Assembly (NCBI GenBank): GCA_030998225.1
Contig: JAPYXD010000686.1
Location: forward strand, 1,674,001 to 1,738,000
From: Diplolepis rosae
Taxonomy: Eukaryota; Arthropoda; Insecta; Hymenoptera; Diplolepididae
Reading direction: 5' to 3'
DNA: 64,000 nt
In this document: positions 40,571 to 50,759 of the stretch, one piece after another
Layout: the number at the start of each line of letters is the position of its first letter
Numbering within the stretch: the stretch's first letter is position 1
Notes under the pieces: model-generated
Told to the model about the DNA's origin: nothing
Databases searched by the model: none
What the model saw: the letters and a program-made list of their open reading frames with translations, nothing else
Made by a program: the position numbers and the translations under genes

Positions 40571-41264
40571 TTAACAAGTATAATAAGGATTGGGTGGTCT
40601 AAATCCACAATTCATGCATTTTTTATAAGTTTTTGGAGGTGATAAATTGTGCGAGGTGGAAGGCTGTGGAATTGGTTGAATTGGTAGATTTTGTTTTATT
40701 CTTTTCTTGAATGGCAGATTGTTTATTTGTTTTACAATAGAATTTTTATCTGTTCTGTTATTTCTTTTTTGTGATAGTGGATCAAGTTTTGAAAAATCAG
40801 ACTCTGAATTTACTGTTAAATTTTGGAAGTTATTTTGAAGTTTATCATTTTTTTCTGTTTCTATTTTCTTAAGTATGAGATGCATGAGCTTACAAGCTGC
40901 TTGATCTTTTGCTTGTTTCGGCGTGCTACCGATCCCACTTTCTTTCATTATGTCGTCACTATGTCGTGTATTATGATGTACTTGAATATTCAATGCGAAA
41001 AGTTAGCATTTGTAGTTGTGAGATTTTGAATTTTTTGCAAGTATTTTTCAATTTTTTAAAAGCATTTAATTGGAAGGATTGATATGAATTAGAGATGTGT
41101 GCTTCTATTTCTGGTACCATTGTCAAAAGTGTTTCAGTGACATGCTGTTTTGTTAATTCAGAATCATATCTAAGACCAGTTACTTTGTCTTTCTTATATT
41201 CTGCTGTTATTTCAAAAAATAATTTGTCCTTGTTATCTTTTTTTAGTTTGTAGAAGTAGTTCAT
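40571..41264 (-). pseudogene. Double-dsRBD protein gene of element B
   Basis: Two frames cover it: 41264-40971 (rest of the first dsRBD, then helix 1 of the second, FKKLKNTCKKFKISQ) and 40993-40571 (end of the second dsRBD, GIGSTPKQAKDQAACKLMHL, then CMNCGFRPPNP). A frame change occurs near 40980. The layout and the C-terminal CxxCG-RPPNP motif match the gene at 24638-25369. Its place directly after env is also the same. It is a dead copy of a conserved accessory gene. Confidence 0.78.
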
Positions 41265-41352
41265 GCTGTTTTTTCAAAAGTAAAAAGGTTGTTAGGTTAG
41301 ATATTTCTGTAAGTTGATTGTGAGGATATAGGTTTGATGATTCGATTTTGTC

Positions 41353-42130
41353 TTATTTACCTGTTTTGTTTTCTTCTACGAAGCTAATTGCAAAATTTGG
41401 CGCTGATGGGTTTGTTTTAGTTTGTTCTTTTTGTTGGTCCTCGGAATTTTGTTTTTCTTTGCCTAAGTCTAATAGAAGATTACTTACAAAGTTCCAGATT
41501 ACACCTATTAAGTAAAATGACCATCCAAAAACTGTATAAAGTGCATAACCATGCATTATTGTATCATTTAGTAGTTTAATGCCTCTAATGATAATGATTA
41601 CACCTATAAATCCTGCGCTAACTGTACCAAAATTCGAAAATATTGTCCAAATTTTTATTCAGGTTGTGTGTGCGATTTTTTCCATAGTTTCTTCATCTAA
41701 TAGATTTAATAATGAGACTCCCTGATTTAATGTAGATTGTCCCATGATTCCGCGAACTAGTGAATTTAAAATCATTGGTTTCTCCGCGGGAAACATTATA
41801 TGATCGCGTTATTTATTCAACTCTGATTGAGAATATATTCCATTTGTCGCAAGGTATGCGGGATTTGTGTATCGCCATGTGGGCTTAGTTAAGGGTTTCA
41901 TTATTTCAGGTGGCAATGATTCGATTGGTTTTAGAAGTATTTTGTACCATGCATCTCCTAAAAAATGCTTTATTGGAACAAAAGAGTCGCAATTGGTTTG
42001 CGTGCCCTTGTTTGTTAGACAGTGTTGTTAAATTTACTTGATTGGATCCACAGTCATATCCGATGATTGCTTCTACAGTCGTTCTCATTAATATAAGGTT
42101 GTCAGTTTTTCCTTTCCGGAAACCATGTCT
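41353..42130 (-). pseudogene. env1: env1 remnant of element B, ectodomain deleted
   Basis: The start region lies after a conserved acceptor (CTCCTTTTCTAG, then ACATGG). The signal peptide and the IIGYDCGSNQVNLTTLS block are kept (42088-42030), then the sequence jumps near 42020 directly to the stem that corresponds to 26100 in element A. About 400 residues of ectodomain are missing. The stem and anchor are broken by TGA near 41655 and TAA near 41812, and the frame then continues past the anchor with a polar tail of ~50 residues to 41353. Confidence 0.75.
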
Positions 42131-42217
42131 AGAAAAGGAGTTTTGTGGTAAACTAATTTTTATTCACTTTCAGAAATAAAATTGATTTGTTCACTGACTT
42201 GTTATCCATACTTGTAT

Positions 42218-42525
42218 TAGGTATAATAAATACTTTTTGATACATATTCAATGGGATCCAATATTTCTGCTAATAATCCTTGTCCAGATTGCCGTACACT
42301 AAGTATAAAATTATAGTATGCTAGTCGGCCACGAGTTTTTATTGCGAGTATTATATCTTCTATAGTTGATGGATTTGTTAAATCATAAAGCCATAGTGGA
42401 ATGTTGTGATCATCTCAGTTAAAGATTTTATTTCTTATTAAAAATGGTCAAATTGTCAGTATATCTATGTTGTTGACAAGAAGATCGCAATATTTATCAA
42501 TTCTTTTTCGGTGGATGGGATCCAT
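42218..42525 (-). pseudogene. CARD gene of element B
   Basis: The ATG at 42525 follows the acceptor-like CTACTTTCAG. The frame carries two TGA stops (near 42451 and 42418) but otherwise keeps a CARD: IHRKRIDKYCDLL at the start and IKTRGRLAYYNFI plus SGQGLLAEILDP at the end. The last helix matches initiator-caspase CARDs better than element A does. It confirms that the CARD belongs to this retroelement lineage. Confidence 0.75.
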
Positions 42526-42544
42526 TAAGTAACGATATCTGAAA

Positions 42545-42884
42545 GTAGTTTACAATTTATTCTTCTTTATTAAATTGAGCACGTTTTAGTCAATTAATAT
42601 GTACTACTTTTGGCTTATTTTTAATTTGAATTCTAACATTGCTTTTTCCTAATACTTCTAAGATTTTATAAGGACCGGAATATCAATTTTCAAGTTTTTC
42701 AGGTTTCGGACCACTCAGTAAAAATACTTCTTCATCGACGTTGAAATTTTGTGGGCTTATTTTTCTATCGTAGTATTTTTCTGATTTTTCTTTTGCTGCA
42801 ATGAAGTTATTTCTAGCAATTGCTCTAATTTCGTGAAATGGAGTTATTAATTTAATTAAGTAATGATCATATGTTTTGTGACGA
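42545..42884 (-). pseudogene. pol (IN): Integrase C-terminal region of element B
   Basis: It aligns with the end of the integrase in element A (EKYYDRKISP, then YSGPYKILEVLGKSNVRI and VVHIN). TGA codons lie near 42690 and 42590. The zinc domain and DDE core are absent. Confidence 0.8.
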
Positions 42885-43084
42885 CAGTCTCACTAGCGAG
42901 GGAAGATCCCAATGAAAGTGTTGCACAAATATCCAACGTGATCTTATTTGCAGGGCGCCAGGTACTGATCTGTAGTACTGAACAAAATTAATATTTCATA
43001 CTTTAACTTTATTTACAACAATTTTGACCTCTAGTCATTTCGTAATAAATTACTATGCTTATTAATATTCTAGTATTTAAGGCC
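42885..43084. mobile_element. Foreign segment replacing integrase core in element B
   Basis: It begins TGTGACGACAGTCTCACTAG and has no match to element A. It replaces about 1.3 kb of integrase coding sequence. The TG start hints at an LTR fragment of another element; no second end was found. Confidence 0.35.
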
Positions 43085-44290
43085 TTTTGCTTTTCAATGG
43101 AGTAAATAAATTGATAATTTAATATTCTTTAATGTATCATTTAAATTTTCTTCTAATTTTATTGTAATCCTCTAAGAAATTCTTGTGCATGACCTATGCA
43201 AAGATTTTCAAATTGGGGTAACTCGTTATGTTTTAGTACAATTTTAGAACCATTATCTCGTGGTTTGTTTTGGTTGAAATAAAATGAGCATAATCGTCCT
43301 TATGCATTGTAAGTTGATCTTGGCACTCGATTATGTTGCGGTTTGTCGTTGGGTTTACGGCCGGCAGGTCCTTCTCATCGGGGGGTGGCTCTGGCGGCGG
43401 TCGACTTTTTAAGTCTTCGGATACTATATTCTGAGTTTGTGCGTAAAAATCATCATTAACGTCTCCATGATTTCCTTTTTCAGTATTTTCTAAATGTTCA
43501 ATTTTGTGTTGTAGAAAATTGTCTCCCATTAAAATATCGGATTCATCAGAAAAATAACCCAAGTCTATGTTTTCTTTGATCAAAAGATTTTTATCGAATT
43601 CATAATCTGAATCGATTGCATTTTCGTCTCCTTCAAGATTATCATTTTTTCTTTTCTGTTTCTTTTTTTGAGGTTTGTTTTTATTCAAAAATTTTAATGT
43701 ATCCTTTCTTGGTCTGCTTCTTTTTCTTCTAGATATAGGCACTGATATAGTTTTATTTTTGATAATTTTTGTTTTTTTAGGAGGTTCGTCGTCGCTTTCT
43801 TCGTCTTTTTTTCTTCATTTGAGTCTAAAATTCTTTATATTTTGGCTCTTCATGTATTTTTGCATTTTGTTTTCTTGCTTGGTTTCGAGTCAATATGGCA
43901 TTTATTTTGGACTAGTGTTATATTTTGTTTTTGTTTCAATTCTGATAACATATATGAGATGACTAAATTTTAGGTATCGTCATCAAAACTCGAATTTTGA
44001 TTGGAGGATTGTTTTTTCTCGAACTTTGAAGGACTTGTGGCTACCCGAGGTTCAAACTCGCAATCAGAATTTTTTTCGTTGATATGTGTTTGTATTAAAT
44101 AGAAAGGATTTGTAGAATTTGTAGACTTTGATGATTTTTTTTCATTCTTAGAATTTGTTGGTTTAGTACATTTTGTAGATTTCGTTTTTGTTGCATAATT
44201 CTCTTTTATCTGATTTTTCTTTATGAAATTCGAAGAATTTGTTGAATCGTTATTGTTTTCAGCTTCAAATATGTTTGTTTTATTTTCATT
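43085..44290 (-). pseudogene. RT-integrase linker region of element B
   Basis: The 43742-43233 frame has a basic RRKRSRPRKD start (a degenerate AT-hook), a Lys-rich stretch, an acidic part and PPPEPPPDEKD followed by NIIECQDQLTMHKDDYAHF, which aligns with the linker of element A near 29450-29590. The part up to 44290 is Asn/Thr/Lys-rich with several frame changes. So the long linker is an old feature of the lineage. Confidence 0.7.
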
Positions 44291-45660
44291 TTCTTTAATA
44301 TTTTCGACAGGATTTCGACGTAATGCGTCAGCATTAACATTCGTTTTTCCTGCTTTATATACAGCATCGTAGTCATATTCGGCTAATTTAAATCTCCATC
44401 TTGTTACTCGAGATCAAGGATCTTTAGAATTTTTGAACCATACTAATGTTTTATGGTCAGTTACTAGAGTAAAACGTCTGCCATAAAGGTAAGGTCGAAA
44501 GTGCTGAACTGAGTAGACTATTGCTAGTGCCTCTTTTTCATAAGTTTCAAATTTTCTTTCACTATCGCTAAGTGTACGAGAAGTATAAGCTATCGGTTTA
44601 TCTTGTCCTATTTTTCCTGGAGAAAGAATGCTTACTATTGCATATCCGGATGCGTCTGTAGTTAATATAAAAGGTTTGGAGAAATCGGGTCGCTGCAGTA
44701 ATGGTTCTTCGCATAATTTTTGTTTTAAGGTTTCGAATGCTAATTGTTGTTTGTCAGTCCAAACAAAAGGCGTATCCTTTTTTAAAAGTTGTGTCAAGGG
44801 ACTTGCAATTTTAGAGAAATTTTCAATACATTTTCTATAATAGCCGGCTAAACCTGAAAATTGTTCAATATTCTTTTCATTTTTAGGTCTCGGAAATTCT
44901 TGTACTGATTTTACTTTTTTAGGGTCGGGTCTTACTCCGCTTTTTCTATAATGTGACCTGAATAAGCTACTTCAGGTCTGAGAAATTCGCGTTTATCGGG
45001 CTTTAAGTGTAAATTTGATTTTCTTAATCAATTCATGCGTTCATCAAATTTTGCTTCATGTTCTTCTAATGTATCTGCATATAGGACGATGTCGCCTAAA
45101 TAAACAAAAAATTCGGTTCTTTGTAATCCCGTTAATACTATAACCATAAGTCTTTGGAATGTTGCTGGCGCATTTTTTAATCCAGAGGGCAATCTATTAA
45201 ATTCGAAGTGTCCAAATGGAGTTGAGAAAGCTGTCTTATGTGAATCTTTAGGATCCATTGGAATATGATGGAATCCAGTGGCTAAATCAAAGACTGTGAA
45301 ATATCTTGCGTTTCCTAATTGATCTTAAATATCAATAATGTTTGGTAATGGATAAGAATGTCCGATTGTTTCCTCATTTAATTTCCTGAAATCTAAAACC
45401 ATTCTCCATTTTCTTTGACCATGCGAATATAGTTTTTTAGGTACAATAAATACTGGTGTGTTATAAGGAGATTGAGAAGGTTTGATTATTTTATTTTTTA
45501 AAAGCTCATCAACTTGTTTAGTAATTTCTTCTTTGTGTGCTGGTGGAAATCTATATTGTTTCGAAAAAATCGGTCGCTCATCTATAGTAGGGATCGAGTG
45601 CATAGCAGCATTAGTAGGTTCTAGAGGTTCATCTGGCATTTGGAATCTGTCTGAATGTTT
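44291..45660 (-). pseudogene. pol: RT and RNase H of element B
   Basis: Frames 45639-45325, 45258-45028 and 44797-44414 cover RT (KQYRFPPAHKEEITKQVDEL, GLKNAPATFQRLM) and RNase H (ILTTDASGYAIVSIL, FRPYLYGRRFTLVTD). The catalytic RT block reads YLGDIV instead of YLDDIV, so a catalytic Asp is lost. Stops near 45325 (TAA), 45030 (TGA) and 44411 (TGA). Confidence 0.85.
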
Positions 45661-45674
45661 AGTAATTAATTTTA

Positions 45675-45926
45675 TGTGCCACCGGCGCGCAAACTCGTTT
45701 TTTCGCTACAGTTAACAGTAGCACAATGTACTACATTGCGCTACAAAGGAATGAAATGTAACAATTGAACTGACCATGCGCCCATAGCCATGAAATGAAG
45801 CTCAATCCTTCTTCTTATTCTTCTTCTTCTTCGTACAGCGTTAGCATCTTACTGGCAAAGCCTTGTACATTTGAACTGCGCATGCGTCTACTAAAATCCA
45901 TTACTACCCAGGCACGTAATATACTA
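45675..45926. repeat. ~250-bp repeat family R3, copy 1
   Basis: It starts TGTGCCACCGGCGCGCAAAC and ends with GGCACGTAATATACTA, interrupting element B between RT and protease. It includes a pyrimidine run (TTCTTCTTATTCTTCTTCTT) and a GAACTGCGCATGCGT block. Related copies are at 47488-47610 (partial) and 52101-52350 (inverted). No inverted termini are proven; a MITE or SINE is possible. Confidence 0.65.
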
Positions 45927-45929
45927 TTT

Positions 45930-46450
45930 CAACCCGCTCCAATGCTTCTTGATTCAAATGATCTAATCGAAATAATTCTTTGATTTTTTTAATTCTATCT
46001 TCTGCTGTAATTGTGTAAAATTGCGATGATATCTTTTCTGTGTTATAGATAAATTTGTCAATTAATTCTTCAGGGGATTTTTTGTTTGTAAAGGTGTTAC
46101 TTTAATATGAAGTTGGTTTAATTGAAGTATTATTTAATGTGATTTCCTCAAAATCTTCTAACATAACTATAGGAATTTCTATTTCTATTGGTATAGAAAG
46201 TATGTTTGCTACATTTATATAAGCTTTTCCACCATGATTTGTAACAACAGCGTTTCCTGCATATATTCCTTTTTTTAAAGAAAGTAAAGGTATATATCCT
46301 TCTTCATGATTTGCATTTGTAATTCAAATACAAAGAGTAGAAATTGACCTTGCTGGTAAAATTGTGGTTTCAGGATTTCGAAATGGATATTTTATATTGT
46401 TTATTTCTAAACATCTTGAAATGTAATTAATGTTGACGTCATTATCAACA
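45930..46450 (-). pseudogene. pol: Protease region of element B
   Basis: It aligns with 32000-32600 of element A (EEGYIPLL-like and NINYISRCLEI-like stretches). It has several stops, one TGA near 46330. The DTG active-site end is missing around 46450-46490, where the sequence jumps to the gag knuckle region. Confidence 0.6.
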
Positions 46451-46489
46451 AAAAGTCATATCTTCTCAGCGGGGGGTCCATTGACCTGC

Positions 46490-47487
46490 TTGAGGCCCTC
46501 TGTTGAATGGTTGCTGTTGGTTATTCCCATTGTAAAAGTTCTGATGACTCGAAAGATTTCTTGAAGGCTGCCATGGAATCTTGTTATTATTAAAAAGTCT
46601 TTGTTGATTTGAAGTTATTTGATTTAATTGTCTACAAGTAGGTGCTATGTGTCCTTTTTCTCCACAAATTTGTCAAAAAATTTCTTCCTGAATTATATTT
46701 ATCCTATTTTTGTCTCGTTTTTCTGATGGTCCTATTAAATTATCTTTTTTTTGCCTATATGGTGTACCTATGGATTGCAGTGCTGCAATTGCAGAGATTT
46801 TTCTTTCTATTTCTAGAGCGCTGTTTACCGTATCTTTAAAATTATGTACACCTTGTTATCTCGATTCAATTTCGGTTTTTAATCCTCGTAAAAAACAATA
46901 CCGAATACCGCTGTCAAGAGCTGCTTGAAAATTTTCATCTATGCTATCATTTTTATTTGCTGTTTGGGCATCTAGTATTTTTTCTGCAAGTTCCCTAACA
47001 CGAGTTGCGTAAGAAATGACCTTCTCACTATCCCATTGATAAATGTTCCCTAATTCACCTTGTAATTCATATACTGATTTATTTAAAGAGTAAACGCGTT
47101 TAAGACTATCTATAATATCTTCTACATTTCTGTATTGTCCTCTAGTGACACATTTTCTTGCTTCTCCTTTGACCTTTGTTTTGATTAATTTAGTTAAGTT
47201 TGATTTTTGTTCTAATAATTGTGGATCCTTAGAAATTGATTTTCCGGGATCTTCTGCTAATTTATCTGGAAATTTGTCATTTAATTCACCGTCTGAATCT
47301 TCTGGGCATTCAGATAAATGTGATTGTTCTTTATAATTTGAAGTATTTTTTGGGATCAAAGTGCGGTCAAATTTATCGACTATAGTAGAATTTCCGGTTA
47401 AATTTGATGTATCAAAAATACTTTTATCGAATAATATTGAATCTGTTAAAGTTGATCGGTCGTTTGGAGGTATAGCCACACAGGGGA
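46490..47487 (-). pseudogene. gag: Gag of element B
   Basis: The 47491-46856 frame gives GEARKCVTRGQYRNVEDIID and YELQGELGNIYQWDSEKVIS, then AALDSGIRYCFLRGLKTEIE, a clear relative of element A Gag. A TAA lies near 46858 and the knuckle near 46670 reads stop-QICGEKGH, with its first Cys codon lost to TGA. The N-terminus is cut off at ~47488 by an R3 copy. Confidence 0.8.
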
Positions 47488-47610
47488 GCACAATCTTCTT
47501 CTTATTCTTCTTCTTCTTCGTACAGCGTTAGCACCCTACTGACAAAGCCTTGTATATTTGAGCTGCGCAAGCGTCTATTGAAATCTGCTACTACTACACA
47601 AGATCGATAA
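47488..47610. repeat. R3 repeat, partial copy 2
   Basis: Contains the R3 pyrimidine run and the GTACAGCGTTAGCACC and CTACTACTACACAAGAT blocks. The GGCACGTAATATACTATT end of R3 reappears at 47907-47924, so 47611-47906 may be a different element inserted into, or replacing, this copy. Confidence 0.55.
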
Positions 47611-47751
47611 AATCAAAATGGCCGGGACTAGTCGCGAAATATCAAGTGTAATGACTAGCGCTGCAAACAACTACAATACTATATTAGATTTGAGTGTACG
47701 CGTAAAAACTCGTATACGCACCGAAGTCACATGAAATAGAATACATGCCAA

Positions 47752-47902
47752 TGCACACAATTCGGGAAATTACGAGACTCGCGATAATGCTCGCAGGACT
47801 AATCACGCCTCGGATTCGACTCGGCTTGGTCTCGGCTACGCCTTGGCTTCGATCTCCTGCGAGCATTGTCGCTCGTCGCGCAATAACCCTCATTGTGTGC
47901 AT
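47752..47902. repeat. GC-rich fold-back sequence
   Basis: GCACACAATTCGGG...AATGCTCGCAGGA on the left is mirrored by TCCTGCGAGCATTG...TTGTGTGC on the right. Between them lies GCCTCGGATTCGACTCGGC with local complementarity. It would form a long hairpin; possibly a fold-back MITE. Confidence 0.6.
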
Positions 47903-48418
47903 AGGCACGTAATATACTATTGTATATTTGACAAATTTTAATTGATTAATTTAATGAATAATAATAAGAATTTAAAGAAGAAACAACAAATAAACTTAAT
48001 TTTTATGAATTTTATAAAATTTGTGTAAAATTTATAAATGTTTATAATATATGTATATAGAGCATTAAATTTGTGCAAAAGATTGTTTTAATCTGCCTTA
48101 AACAATCCAAAACTTATATTATATACGGTGAAAACTTATTTATATTTTGTTATGATAACTACTAAATATTTTATATCATAACAAAAAAAATATTTTAGCT
48201 GCGCAATATTTTGGAATTATCAAATATGAAATTTGTTCTTGAAATTTTTTGAAAATGAATCAAAAATCGATTGAATATAATTCGAGGCACAGTTTAAATA
48301 AAATAGAATAGCTTATAATTCTCAAATGCGAAGGAAAAATATTTCTCAATATTCAATCAAATATCGTACGCACTGTTTTCATTTAAAATATTGTATAGAG
48401 GTACCTATTAAAATTATA

Positions 48419-49155
48419 TTAAGGGGGTCGTCTACCTTCGAGCCGAGAATTTTAGCCTATTTTTTGGAATGAATTGCAAAAACACTACTAAAGATATTCA
48501 CTCCAGTAACCATTTTTTTTATTATTACATGTTTTTTCTTTAAAAAAAATCTATTTTTCACTTGATAATAAATGCATCCGCGACCTTGGAACGGACTTGA
48601 CCTCAACGCTGCAGAAACGTCATTAAGAACTTTGTGCTAAGACTTTGGTCATTTAAATTGTCTGAAATCAAAAAAATGAAATATGCTGTAATCTGTGTTA
48701 CATTGGCTATGTTTTCCCAGAGCCGATTTTTTCTATTGGAAAATGTGTTTATATTACGCAATTATTCTTGAAAAAATTCGATGTTTGACCTGTTATTTGA
48801 CCTATTAGAGCCTGTTAAAATTCAACAAAGGAAAAATTTGAAAATCGCCTCTGGGAAAATATAGCTATATGTTTATTGAATAACTGAAAAAAATTTGTTC
48901 AAATTCTATCAATATTTCTAGAAGAAGTCATACCATAAAGTTTGAAAAATGCAACTTTTGGGAAATCACGTTTCAAGATAAATGACAGTGTAAAACATGA
49001 TTTGAGAAACTTACGATTTTATCGGGAATACCTACGTAAGAAAGTGTATTTAAAAAAATCCCTCATATGACGTGTTCCTTATAACATCTACATTCAAAAT
49101 ATGCAAAAAAAAAAAAACGATTTTTACAAACCGCGAAGGTAAACGACCCCCTTAA
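48419..49155. mobile_element. TTAA-flanked MITE
   Basis: TTAA stands at 48419-48422 and 49152-49155. Inside are inverted ends GGGGGTCGTCTACCTTCG and CGAAGGTAAACGACCCCC (one mismatch). About 729 bp, non-coding. TTAA duplication points to a piggyBac-type mechanism. It is inserted in the leader of element B. Confidence 0.75.
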
Positions 49156-49400
49156 GATAGTAAAAACTTCAATACGGGAAATTTGAATAATAATTATCAG
49201 ACCATATAATAATTTTTGATAATATTTTTATGTATAATTTATTTATTTAAAGTCGCAAAAATAAAATATATTTTGATTTCTTTTTGTATTCAATTTTTTA
49301 ACGAAAAGTAAAACTGCTATAAACTTGTCAACTTGTTCATTGGTCATTAATAAAAAAAAATTTCAACTCAAACTGAAATTATTTCAAACAAATTTCGGAG

Positions 49401-49441
<41 letters not shown>

Positions 49442-49490
49442 GCAAACTATTTAAAAAAATACGTATAAAATTCATAAGGCTTGATGTTTT

Positions 49491-49508
49491 CCAACGGTCG
49501 ATGCACCA
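49491..49508 (-). promoter_or_regulatory. Primer-binding site of element B
   Basis: The minus strand reads TGGTGCATCGACCGTTGG, like the site in element A, and sits 14 bases from the LTR edge at 49523. Confidence 0.55.
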
Positions 49509-49522
49509 AAAATAATTGCCTC

Positions 49523-49740
49523 TGTGACGTCCAATTTATAATTTTAAAATATTATACCTATCTAAAAGTGCAGAGTCAATTGCCCTATCTACGCTCCTCT
49601 ACTTTTTGTAAATAATAAACAACTAATCAGGTTGAGAAAAAGCCAAATGAATCAATGAAAGTTATTTTTTAAGTAAATATTTATTCATAAATAAAAATAT
49701 TAATGTATTTTTAATAAAAATGACCCAAGCTACTCGTTTC
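49523..49740 (-). repeat. LTR stub of element B
   Basis: It starts (plus sense) TGTGACGTCC, comparable to TGTTACGTCA of the element A LTR edge. No match further in was established, and no partner LTR was found. Confidence 0.4.
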
Positions 49741-49756
49741 TTTGATAGCAATTTCC

Positions 49757-49983
49757 TATTCTTCTGTTGAAAATAGTTGTGGTCTAACCTTTATGATCAA
49801 GTCTCCGGATGAGGTGTGGTCAATATATCCACTGGCAGTCTGGTCCAGCACTGGCACTTCCACACTATAATCCCTTAATTCCAGGTGGTTCCGGATCTTC
49901 ACTTGACAGTCCTTGGATACTCAAGATTCAGAAGCACAGTGAGTCACATCTTCTCCCTCTAGTAGCTGAGAAAGATTTTCAGT
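49757..49983 (-). pseudogene. Coding-like C-terminal fragment of unknown protein
   Basis: On the minus strand a frame reads ENLSQLLEGEDVTHC, one TGA (49921-49923), then CQVKIRNHLELRDYSVEVPV and SGYIDHTSSGDLIIKVRPQL, ending in a stop at 49757. Base composition is distinctly higher in G+C than its surroundings and the residue pattern is protein-like. I do not recognise the family. It could be a retrocopy scrap of a host gene or the end of an unknown element. Confidence 0.4.
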
Positions 49984-50034
49984 AGACAACAACCCAAGTT
50001 TGATATACTAGCATATTTACCAGTTTATTTCAAC

Positions 50035-50520
50035 ATGTCGAGTTTTGTGTCCAAGAACTACGATTTGCGGACAGCACTGGTTTTTTGTTATCACTTGAAG
50101 AAAACTGCTGCAGAATCGCATCGAATGCTTGTCGAAGCTTACGGTAAACATGCTCTTGGCAAAACATAGTGTTTCGAGTGTATTAAAAAATCAAAAAGTG
50201 GTAATTGTGATGTGAGAAATGAAGATCGTGGAAAACCACCGAAAAAGTTCAAAAACTGGGATCAGAAGGGTTTTATCTTTTATGAGCTTCTAAAACCTGG
50301 TGAAACTGTCAACACGAATCGCTACCAACAGCAAATGATCGATTTAAATCGAGCATTACAAAAAAACGACCGGATTATCGAAGAAGGCAACACAAAGTCA
50401 TTTTTCTGCACGATAAAATGTGTAAATGTGTAAACTTTGAATAAAATATTTTTGATTATTTTCATGCAACAGACGTGTAACTTTTGCAAAAAAATTCTGG
50501 TTTCATACTTCTAGACCTGG
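50035..50520 (+). pseudogene. Mos1-like (mauritiana subfamily) mariner, deleted
   Basis: From the ATG at 50035 the protein starts SSFVSKNYDLRTALVFCYHL and KKTAAESHRMLVEAYG, close to Mos1-type transposases. A TAG stands at about 50168. Near 50253 the sequence jumps from the N-terminal region (GKPPKKF) to the mid-catalytic part (WDQKGFIFYELLKPGETV), skipping roughly 150 residues including the first catalytic Asp. The 3' terminus CATACTTCTAGACCTGG is followed by TA at 50521. The 5' terminus was not identified. Confidence 0.82.
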
Positions 50521-50759
50521 TATATAGGCAATAAAGTAAACATGACAATACAATCATCGTACAGTAGGTTACAATTAATTAATTAACAATTACAATTTCA
50601 GTTAGCAATTATTATGCCTTTACATTTAAGCAGTCTTTTTTGTGTTTACAAAATATCCAAATGATATAATTATAATAATCGTAATTTTTAATAGTTGTGA
50701 ACAAATATAATTTATGATTTAGTATTGATTAACAACAAATTGCATATGACAATAAAAAA

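Larger units (their letters stand above)
40571..49740 (-). mobile_element. Element B: decayed relative of element A
   Basis: The minus strand carries, in order from the right, an LTR stub (49523-~49740), a primer site (49491-49508), gag (47487-46490), protease/RT/RNase H (46450-44290), linker (43980-43085), the integrase C-terminus (42884-42545), CARD (42525-42218), an env1 remnant (42130-41353) and the double-dsRBD gene (41264-40571). Every part aligns in order with element A but with many stops and indels, so it is much older. It carries two ~250-bp repeat insertions, a TTAA-flanked MITE and a foreign segment at 42885-43080. No 3' LTR and no counterparts of env2, Cys-rich or later dsRBD genes are seen. 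Confidence 0.85.

Noticed and set aside
43675..43962. Plus-strand Leu/Phe-rich 'membrane' frame
   Set aside because: Antisense of the Lys-rich linker of element B; a composition artefact.
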